Source: an uncultured Clostridium sp. (lineage in GTDB: Bacteria; Bacillota; Clostridia; Lachnospirales; Lachnospiraceae). From it: a stretch of DNA of 5,633 nucleotides. The notes below the pieces were generated by a model, which saw only the letters and a list, made by a program, of their open reading frames with translations, did no database searches and was not told where the DNA came from. Position 1 is the first letter of the stretch. Each line of letters starts with the position of its first letter. A program made the position numbers and the translations under genes. Shown here one piece after another: positions 1 to 5,633 of this stretch. Location of the stretch: contig CAJJLI010000179.1 in NCBI GenBank assembly GCA_905192625.1, forward strand, positions 1 through 5,633, given 5' to 3'.

Positions 1-321
1 AAGGTATTTGATTTCCTAGATGAACACTATATGGACCCTATTACACTTGAAATGGTTTCTGACATCGCTGGCTTTTCTAAGTTTCATTTTTCCAGAATCT
101 TTAAACAATGTTCTGGTTATAACTTTTATGATTATCTAAGCTATCTACGGATTAAATCAGCGGAGAATCTACTCCTTAATCCAGAAGTAACAATTACAGA
201 GATTTCCTTACAATCAGGTTTTTCTAGTCTATCTACTTTTAATCGTACCTTTAAAAAGATTAAAAATTGTACACCATCTGAATATAGGAATCTTTATAAT
301 ATAAGCCTGCACTCTTTATAA
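1..321 (+). CDS. AraC-family transcriptional regulator, C-terminal DNA-binding domain (5' partial)
   Basis: The reading frame is open from base 1, so the gene starts outside the window; 106 residues are visible. They form almost exactly one AraC/XylS-type DNA-binding domain with two helix-turn-helix units. The first lies at about visible residues 17-36 (EMVSDIAGFSKFHFSRIFKQ). The second lies at about 65-86 and includes ITEISLQSGFSSLSTFNRTF, followed by the family signature ending CTPSEYR (90-96). Such domains bind direct-repeat operators, usually under control of an N-terminal sugar-sensing cupin domain or a receiver domain; that part is missing here, so the ligand and subclass are unknown. 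The gene runs toward the GH2 gene and could regulate nearby carbohydrate genes, but this is only inference from position. Its last codons and stop lie inside a hairpin that probably ends its transcript. The family call is secure; the target is unknown. Confidence 0.93.
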   Translation, partial: KVFDFLDEHYMDPITLEMVSDIAGFSKFHFSRIFKQCSGYNFYDYLSYLRIKSAENLLLNPEVTITEISLQSGFSSLSTFNRTFKKIKNCTPSEYRNLYNISLHSL

Positions 322-338
322 AGCGCAGGCTTATATTA
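297..338. terminator. 14-bp-stem hairpin between convergent genes, probable bidirectional terminator
   Basis: The arms at 297-310 (TAATATAAGCCTGC) and 325-338 (GCAGGCTTATATTA) are perfect reverse complements, separated by a 14-nt loop. The GC-rich part of the stem is next to the loop and the outer part is AT. The loop contains the TAA stop of the AraC-type gene (319-321), and the 5' arm is coding sequence. No uninterrupted T-run follows on either strand, so it is not a textbook intrinsic terminator, although the distal arm is T/A-rich. Its position at the meeting point of two convergent genes fits a shared terminator or mRNA-end stabiliser. Confidence 0.55.
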
Positions 339-344
339 AATACC

Positions 345-527
345 TGATAAATTAAAAGACATGGATGAATATTTACTACCTGAAAAATTGAATGGAATGA
401 AAGTCGACTTACTACCTCATATACTGGAAGGAATGAAAGTCAAACTTACTACCTCATAAACTGGAAAGAACGAAAGTCAAACTTATTACCTAATAAACTG
501 GAAGGAATGAAAGTCAAACTTACTACC
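345..527 (-). repeat. Tandem array of 36-37 bp repeats derived from the 3' end of the GH2 gene
   Basis: Read on the - strand, five head-to-tail units each begin GGTAGTAA or GGTAATAA: unit A 527-491 (37 bp), B 490-454 (37), C 453-417 (37), D 416-381 (36), E 380-345 (36). By eye, A and C match at 35/37 positions and A and B at 33/37. D differs from C by one deletion and about seven substitutions. E matches D at about 25/36 and is the most decayed. There are no spacers. Unit A encodes GSKFDFHSFQFI, the last beta-strand region of the GH2 protein, and the codons for the final Arg and stop continue into unit B. Units B to E lie beyond the stop and form most of the 3' untranslated region. After unit E, a further GGTA (344-341) touches the hairpin. 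I see no strong internal inverted repeat in the unit. The array looks like local tandem duplication rather than a mobile or CRISPR element. Confidence 0.93.
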
Positions 528-3500
528 TGGTAAAAATACAAAAGTTACCATTCCCTTTCCTTTAAATTTATCAATCTCAAAGGATTGACTTACGTAATCA
601 AGGTCTGAAGAACTTCCATCCCTTTTATCAAATTCTACAATACAATTTTGTTTTGTACCGTCCTCTTTCGTCAAATGAATATGTATTGTATTAACAGGCA
701 GTGGCGTTCTACCACAAATCTCTATTCTGCTAACCCCTTCCTCACCAAAATCCATCGATTCAAATTCTAAGCTTACGTTATTTCCGATTCCTGTGACTGC
801 CTCTGGTTCAATTAAGAAATCATCACCATACACACGGTTGCATTCTGCTGCATTAATTTTGCTGATTGCTTTATTCAGTTTTTTAAAACAAAAACCTTTT
901 ATATGTACCTTATTCTTTAAAACAAATGCAATCGTGGCTATTCCTTTTATTCTGCAAGGTAAGCGATAAGTTTCTTCTTGATAGGTATTCCATATGGATT
1001 CTTTTTGATACGATACCGTTGTTAGCTTTTCACTTTCTTCCTCCAAAGGACTTCCCTGCCATATCTCAATTTCATACCTCTCACTGGATAAAGCAAAAAT
1101 TGGTATGGTAATCTCATCCGATCCATAATCACCAAAATCAATATTTTTATATATGACGCCACTCATCCCGTCTCTAGAAGTCGATATTCCTTTTTCATTC
1201 CCATTTCCAATGTCACCGATTGTATCTGAAAATAAGCCTGCTGAAATGAATTCATAAGGATTTAAGTACGCCTGACCTAAGCCTTTTGCATAAGCTTCAA
1301 TGGTTGATATTATCTTTATCTTATCTGTACCGCTTTTTGACATACATTTCACGTAAAATTCCCCATCACCATATGCTTTTATTCTTGCAGAATGAACGTT
1401 CCCCTCATTCCTAATTTCTTCCATTACTGCATAAGATATTTCGATTCCAGCATTATTAACTAGCATCCATGTTAAGTCCGTATCGGTAGCATTTTTAGGA
1501 TAAATATATGCATTACAAATCAATTCTTTTACATTTTCACTTAATTCATTTCCCTCTTCATAGGAAAGTTCAATCTTTCGAACTGGTATGTTTGGATGCC
1601 CGACACTACTTCTATCACAGTCACGAAAATCCTCCCTTGCACATATTCCTTTTCTTATTTCAGAATTCATGGCTATTAGTTTAATTGAACTACTTTTTAG
1701 GCCTTCTCCAGACACCGTAACATTAATTTCACCTTCCTCAAAAGTAGATCCTATTACCGCTAAAAGCTTTCCTTGAAAGAGTTTTCTTACATTGCTTTTA
1801 TATTGATCGTAGTCGGTACTATCGCCGTTGTCTAACCCTAGAAGTCTACCAGAACCATCAATATCAACTTTTACATAGTTCATTGCATTTTCCACTGGAT
1901 TCTGGTTCTCATCTACAACAGAAATAGTTAGGAAGCATAAATCCTCTCCATTGGCTAATAACGTTGTTTGATTCGTTGATAGTACAATTTCTTTCGCATC
2001 AAAGAAAGAATGTCTCACTTCACATGCAATTGGTTTACCATCGATGTCATAAGCGATTGCTTTGATTGTTCCCCTTGAAAAAGGAACCTTCCATTCGCCT
2101 AATAATTTTTTACCATTTATATGATCAATTGCTTGGCGACCATATGAAATATCATTTACAAAAAGCTCAACCATTGCACCATTGGTACATGCACGTATAT
2201 CGATTAACTGTCCTTCGTTAAAATCCCAATATGGAAATACATGTACCATTGGGTTCTTCGTTGCATCTGTCCATGCAGATTTAAAAATATAGAATGCATC
2301 TTTTGGAAAACCTGCCGTATCTATCTGTCCAAAGTAAGAGTTTTTCGTGTGATATGGTGTTGGTTCACCGATGTAATCAAATCCTGTCCATATAAATTGC
2401 CCGAAACAAAACTCAGCATCACGATCATCAATAATACATTGCTCCACACTTTTTGCTCCCCAACTCGTCGTAGAATTTCCCAAAGCGGAACACTGTTCAT
2501 CTTCATCGGATAATATCGTTCTTGATAGAGGAAATTTATAAACACCTCTGCTTTGCACAAGTGATGCGGTTTCACTTCCATAAATCACCCAATCTTTATA
2601 CTTCTCATGATGAGCCTCATAATATTTTTCAGCATAATTATAGCCTGCAATTTTAACAATATCAGCACACTTTCTTGCATTTTCCCAAGGCATATAATTG
2701 GAGCCGATTGTGATAAGTGCATTTTCTTTCGGATCATGCTCACGTACCATAGCAACTAACCTTTTTGTTATTTCTTGACCGTACTCATCTGCATGTGTAT
2801 CGTAAATCTCATTTCCAATGGACCATAACATTAAACTTGGATGATTTCTGTCACGGCGAATCCAACTTTTCACATCTTCATTTGCCCACTCTAAAAAGAA
2901 ACGTCCATAGTCATATTCTGTTTTACTTCGTTCCCACATATCAAAGGCTTCATTTACAACTAAAAATCCCATTTCATCGGCCAATTCCATAACTTCTTTT
3001 GCCGGCATATTGTGACTTGTTCGAAGTGCATTCACTCCCATCTCACGGAGAATTCGGAATTTCCTACGCATTGCTTCTTTATGAAATGCCGCTCCAAGGC
3101 ATCCAAAATCATGATGTTCACATACCCCATGGACTTTTAATCTTCGTCCATTTAAGATAAATCCTTCTTCTGGATCGAATTTCATTGTACGAAAACCAAT
3201 TGTAATTCGTTCGGAATCAAGTTCTTCTTCATTGGACATGTCATACAATGTAACTCGTAGTTCGTAGCAATGTGGAGATTCAACATCCCAAATATTTGGA
3301 TTCTTTACTAGCTCCTTTAATGATGCAGTGTTGGTTTCATTTATATCGCTATTTCCTATTGATACCTTCTTTAAACCAAAATCCTGAACTATTTCATCCT
3401 CATACCATAAGGAATATTGACACATAATGTTATTTGTTATTTGTCCATCGACCTTTGTTCCAACTTCTAAGAGGTAATCATCCCCTTGCACTTTACTCGT

Positions 3501-3968
3501 GATATATGATCCATCCAACGGAAGATATGCTCTACTACATTCCTTAATCCAAACATTACGATAAACTCCTGCACCAGAATACCAACGGCTGTTGGGAGAT
3601 TGATACCTAACCTGAACAAGCACTTCATTTTCACCATCTCTTAACTCCTTGGTTATATCTAGTGTAATGGCAGAATAACCGTATTTCCAATCACCGACTT
3701 TTTGATTGTTGATATATACCGTGGAGTCCATATAAACCCCATCAAATCGAAGAATAACCCTCTCTAAAGAATCTAACGTAGAACTTAATTGAAACTTCTT
3801 ATAATACCATCCACAACTATTTTCATACAGATTATGTACATTATAAATCAACCAATCATGAGGTACTTCAACTGGACTAAATTGATCCAAACTAACAAGT
3901 ACCTCATCCTTAGCCCCATCAAGGTTTGTCTTTAAGAACCGCCATTCGTCGTTAAATAATCTTACCAT
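486..3968 (-). CDS. GH2-family glycoside hydrolase, probable beta-galactosidase, with two C-terminal CBM6-like modules
   Basis: This is a 1160-residue protein, hydrolysing terminal beta-glycosidic bonds with retention. It has the GH2 order: N-terminal jelly-roll (about 1-145), Ig-like domain (about 150-260), then a TIM barrel (about 265-560) starting at LNGRRLKVHGVCEHHD. The expected acid/base is Glu387 in LWSIGNEI and the nucleophile Glu466 in YGSETAS. A DUF4982-like segment (about 575-655, VHVFPYWDF to VELFVND) and another beta domain (about 660-765) follow, as in many clostridial and Bacteroides beta-galactosidase-type GH2 enzymes. Two related beta-sandwich modules lie at about 925-1030 and 1058-1160; they share an (I/M)DFG motif and end in GFCF and SFQF, as in CBM6-like folds. 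I chose the ATG at 3968 because a G-rich Shine-Dalgarno lies 6 nt upstream and GH2 homology begins there; an in-frame GTG at 4013 would add 15 residues unlike the family. There is no signal peptide, suggesting a cytoplasmic enzyme. The family is secure; beta-galactosidase over beta-glucuronidase or another GH2 activity is inference. Confidence 0.95.
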   Translation of the reverse strand: MVRLFNDEWRFLKTNLDGAKDEVLVSLDQFSPVEVPHDWLIYNVHNLYENSCGWYYKKFQLSSTLDSLERVILRFDGVYMDSTVYINNQKVGDWKYGYSAITLDITKELRDGENEVLVQVRYQSPNSRWYSGAGVYRNVWIKECSRAYLPLDGSYITSKVQGDDYLLEVGTKVDGQITNNIMCQYSLWYEDEIVQDFGLKKVSIGNSDINETNTASLKELVKNPNIWDVESPHCYELRVTLYDMSNEEELDSERITIGFRTMKFDPEEGFILNGRRLKVHGVCEHHDFGCLGAAFHKEAMRRKFRILREMGVNALRTSHNMPAKEVMELADEMGFLVVNEAFDMWERSKTEYDYGRFFLEWANEDVKSWIRRDRNHPSLMLWSIGNEIYDTHADEYGQEITKRLVAMVREHDPKENALITIGSNYMPWENARKCADIVKIAGYNYAEKYYEAHHEKYKDWVIYGSETASLVQSRGVYKFPLSRTILSDEDEQCSALGNSTTSWGAKSVEQCIIDDRDAEFCFGQFIWTGFDYIGEPTPYHTKNSYFGQIDTAGFPKDAFYIFKSAWTDATKNPMVHVFPYWDFNEGQLIDIRACTNGAMVELFVNDISYGRQAIDHINGKKLLGEWKVPFSRGTIKAIAYDIDGKPIACEVRHSFFDAKEIVLSTNQTTLLANGEDLCFLTISVVDENQNPVENAMNYVKVDIDGSGRLLGLDNGDSTDYDQYKSNVRKLFQGKLLAVIGSTFEEGEINVTVSGEGLKSSSIKLIAMNSEIRKGICAREDFRDCDRSSVGHPNIPVRKIELSYEEGNELSENVKELICNAYIYPKNATDTDLTWMLVNNAGIEISYAVMEEIRNEGNVHSARIKAYGDGEFYVKCMSKSGTDKIKIISTIEAYAKGLGQAYLNPYEFISAGLFSDTIGDIGNGNEKGISTSRDGMSGVIYKNIDFGDYGSDEITIPIFALSSERYEIEIWQGSPLEEESEKLTTVSYQKESIWNTYQEETYRLPCRIKGIATIAFVLKNKVHIKGFCFKKLNKAISKINAAECNRVYGDDFLIEPEAVTGIGNNVSLEFESMDFGEEGVSRIEICGRTPLPVNTIHIHLTKEDGTKQNCIVEFDKRDGSSSDLDYVSQSFEIDKFKGKGMVTFVFLPGSKFDFHSFQFIR

Positions 3969-3974
3969 TCCTAT

Positions 3975-3981
3975 CCCCCCT
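3975..3981 (-). promoter_or_regulatory. Ribosome binding site that decides the GH2 start
   Basis: The - strand reads AGGGGGG, then a 6-nt spacer (ATAGGA), then the ATG at 3968. This is a strong purine-rich Shine-Dalgarno at a normal distance. It supports the ATG over the in-frame GTG at 4013, which has only AGGGA about 10 nt upstream. Confidence 0.8.
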
Positions 3982-4260
3982 GGTCTATTAATCTTAATAT
4001 GAATAAATCTCACATTGTTGTATTCCCTATATGATTTTGTTACCTATGCATATATTAGTCGATGAAAAAGTTTTAAGCATGGTAATTAATATACTGTTTT
4101 GACTGAATTTATCAAGATAGAGTAGTTTTTGAACTGCGAAGTATGAATTATAAAATTTATATAAGCTATATTTAAAAAATATTCCATGACAGCATAATAT
4201 AAGTTTTATATAGAAATATATCTATATTAAATTATGGAGCAATCTAATATAGGTATTCAT
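3982..4260 (-). other. AT-rich intergenic leader between the GH115 and GH2 genes
   Basis: This strongly AT-rich spacer separates the GH115 stop from the GH2 ribosome binding site. I see no credible ORF, tRNA or riboswitch in it. It contains several short AT-only inverted repeats, such as TATAAA-A-TTTATA near 4150-4162, which are expected by chance at this composition. It also holds the tentative promoter and a weak catabolite-response-like motif (4063-4076). The length is more than a tightly coupled operon needs, which leaves room for separate control of the GH2 gene. Confidence 0.6.
4088..4115 (-). promoter_or_regulatory. Possible sigma-A-type promoter for the GH2 gene
   Basis: On the - strand, TTGATA (4115-4110) is followed by a 16-bp spacer and TATATT (4093-4088); an alternative -10, TATTAA, overlaps it with an 18-bp spacer. 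Transcription would start near 4080 and give a leader of about 110 nt. AT-rich sequence produces such matches by chance, so this is tentative. The GH2 gene could instead, or in addition, be transcribed by read-through from GH115. Confidence 0.3.
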
Positions 4261-5633
4261 TTACTCTTTATAGAAACTTTCCATCGGCCCTAAATAAGAA
4301 GGCTTTATGGCTTTATCCTTTGGATATATTAAAATTCTCTCCAATACCAATCCTGCTTCCATGGCTCCGATTGTGATTTCTTCCATTCCTGTACCAAAAT
4401 GTACTTTGTTATAGCTTGCACGAACCTGATTCAATACACCATCACACCATCTTCCGTCACCATGATCACCAGCTCTAAAGTCATTCGCCACATGAACAAC
4501 AATCTGTTGTTTTTCATCTTTGGTCGTAATCGTATAATGTATCCCTTGATTCTTTACTACCGGGTTTGTAGGAGCAGTCCGTACTTCAATGATATATTCA
4601 CCAGATTCCTCAATGAGAAACCGATATGTAAGAGATGGTTTATCTTCATGCTCACCAAACGTAGCAGTAGTAGGAAACACCTTCATTGCATTACCACTTT
4701 TCCCATACTCCCTTAAATGCTTAAATACACCTTTCTCTGTATCATGTTTTTTGCAAAAATGGTGGGCATCCATAGTAATCACTCCACAGTATTCTAAAAA
4801 CGTCATAGGTTCTAAGTTCTTAGTATTCACTGCTTTCCCATATACATGAACCGCTACGGTTGTTTCACTTTCTTTTATTAAAAGCCTTACCTTTTGAAGT
4901 TCCTTTGGTAACAGGGATTGATTACAAACCAACCTTACTTCTATTTGGTCTTTAACTATCCCCTTCATCGGAGTCACCGTAAGCCAATCACAAGCCCACC
5001 CAGACATTTCAATTACTTCGATGGAATACTCTAGTTCGCCAATGCCATCGTTTGCAATTTCTAATATAACTTCTGGCTCTAATAAATAATCTGGATCATT
5101 TACATTGTGGATAACATTTATATTACCTGTATTCACTATTTTGCTTGCATATAAAAAGTCCTTTACTTCAATGGTCATTGGTGATCCATAATTTTTAACT
5201 GCAATTTTATCATCATCTTTTCTTGATACTATCATACGAGGTTTATGGGCTGGTTCAACTTGCATTCGGACTGGGTAGCGATAATTATCTTCATTCCAGC
5301 TAACAAAACCAATATGTTGTGCTAAATGCATTCCATCCCATTTACCCTCTTTGAAATGTGAAAAATCCTCTGCCAACTGTTTATCTAGGTGGATGCATTC
5401 CGTTACTTTATCCGAATAAGTATTTGCAATTGTTTTTCCTTGGGAGGCGTAAAATGCATTTTTCCCAGCATAAAGGTGCATTCTTAGTAAGTTAATACTA
5501 GCTTTTGCTGGATAATATATCAAACTGTAGAAGGCCTCTTTTTGAATATCGTTTAAATTCTGATAAATCTCTTCGTTTCTATATTCCACGAATTCTGCAA
5601 AGGCAAGCATTCGATCCGTCTCTAAATAATGAC
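4261..5633 (-). CDS. GH115 xylan alpha-1,2-glucuronidase, C-terminal half (5' partial)
   Basis: GH115 enzymes remove glucuronic acid or its 4-O-methyl ether, alpha-1,2-linked to xylan, including from internal xylose units. The frame stays open through the right edge, so the start and the catalytic N-terminal half lie outside; about 456 residues are visible. Numbering from the Met at 5610, which is internal and not the true start: an alpha-helical region (about 1-105) carries the family pattern LIYYPAKASINL, AGKNAFYASQGKTIAN and QHIGFVSW. A beta-sandwich (about 170-260) has DWLTVTPMKG, similar to BACON or Ig-like folds. The GH115 C-terminal domain (about 270-449) contains GKSGNAMKVFP, SLTYRF and the hallmark ending KPSYLGPMESF. 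The gene is upstream of, and co-directional with, the GH2 gene, about 290 bp away, consistent with a shared hemicellulose locus. The family call is firm from these motifs. Catalytic residues and any secretion signal cannot be checked here. Confidence 0.93.
   Translation of the reverse strand, partial: HYLETDRMLAFAEFVEYRNEEIYQNLNDIQKEAFYSLIYYPAKASINLLRMHLYAGKNAFYASQGKTIANTYSDKVTECIHLDKQLAEDFSHFKEGKWDGMHLAQHIGFVSWNEDNYRYPVRMQVEPAHKPRMIVSRKDDDKIAVKNYGSPMTIEVKDFLYASKIVNTGNINVIHNVNDPDYLLEPEVILEIANDGIGELEYSIEVIEMSGWACDWLTVTPMKGIVKDQIEVRLVCNQSLLPKELQKVRLLIKESETTVAVHVYGKAVNTKNLEPMTFLEYCGVITMDAHHFCKKHDTEKGVFKHLREYGKSGNAMKVFPTTATFGEHEDKPSLTYRFLIEESGEYIIEVRTAPTNPVVKNQGIHYTITTKDEKQQIVVHVANDFRAGDHGDGRWCDGVLNQVRASYNKVHFGTGMEEITIGAMEAGLVLERILIYPKDKAIKPSYLGPMESFYKE

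Noticed and set aside
345..485. Small peptide genes encoded by repeat units B-E
   Set aside because: The frames have no start codon with a ribosome site before them; their coding potential is explained by duplication of the GH2 3' end.
345..527. CRISPR array
   Set aside because: The units have a CRISPR-like length (36-37 bp) but abut each other with no spacers, the first is coding sequence, and no cas gene is visible.
926..2992. Short ORFs on the + strand (and one on the - strand, 2321-2581) within the GH2 gene
   Set aside because: They overlap a well-conserved long reading frame, match no family I recognise and lack convincing ribosome sites; they are shadows of the real gene.
3969..4013. 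GTG at 4013 as the start of the GH2 gene
   Set aside because: It adds 15 residues unlike GH2 proteins and has a weaker, more distant ribosome site than the ATG at 3968.
4208..4227. Terminator after the GH115 gene (7-bp stem, 6-nt loop)
   Set aside because: The stem has a single G-C pair and no following T-run; such hairpins are expected by chance in this AT-rich spacer.
4399..4849. Two overlapping + strand ORFs antisense to the GH115 gene
   Set aside because: The opposite strand carries clear GH115 C-terminal domain motifs, and the antisense products show no recognisable domain.

Overview
The window is AT-rich and reads like a plant-polysaccharide-degrading member of the Clostridia, most likely Lachnospiraceae (Lachnoclostridium phytofermentans-like). 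This is inferred from codon and base composition, purine-rich Shine-Dalgarno sites, and the close resemblance of the proteins to large clostridial glycoside hydrolases. No gene in the window identifies the species.

Layout, left to right: (1) the C-terminal end of an AraC-family transcriptional regulator on the + strand, cut by the left edge (1-321); (2) a perfect 14-bp-stem hairpin that overlaps the regulator's stop codon (297-338) and lies between two convergent genes; (3) a head-to-tail array of 36-37 bp repeats (345-527) whose units are copies of the last codons of the next gene; (4) a large GH2 glycoside hydrolase on the - strand (486-3968, 1160 aa), probably beta-galactosidase-type, with a C-terminal extension containing two related beta-sandwich modules; (5) an AT-rich leader of about 290 bp with a possible promoter (3969-4260); (6) the C-terminal half of a GH115 alpha-glucuronidase on the - strand, cut by the right edge (4261-5633).

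The GH115 and GH2 genes point the same way and probably belong to one hemicellulose-use locus. The GH115 enzyme would remove (4-O-methyl)glucuronic acid from xylan side chains, and the GH2 enzyme would remove a terminal beta-linked sugar. The GH2 protein has no visible signal peptide, which suggests it works on imported oligosaccharides. The AraC-type protein converges on them and could be a local sugar-responsive regulator, but nothing here proves that link.

The most unusual feature is the repeat array. The DNA encoding the last beta-strand of the GH2 protein has been amplified in tandem past its own stop codon. Each well-preserved unit could still encode the same C-terminal peptide, and the stop codon of each copy comes from the start of the next unit.
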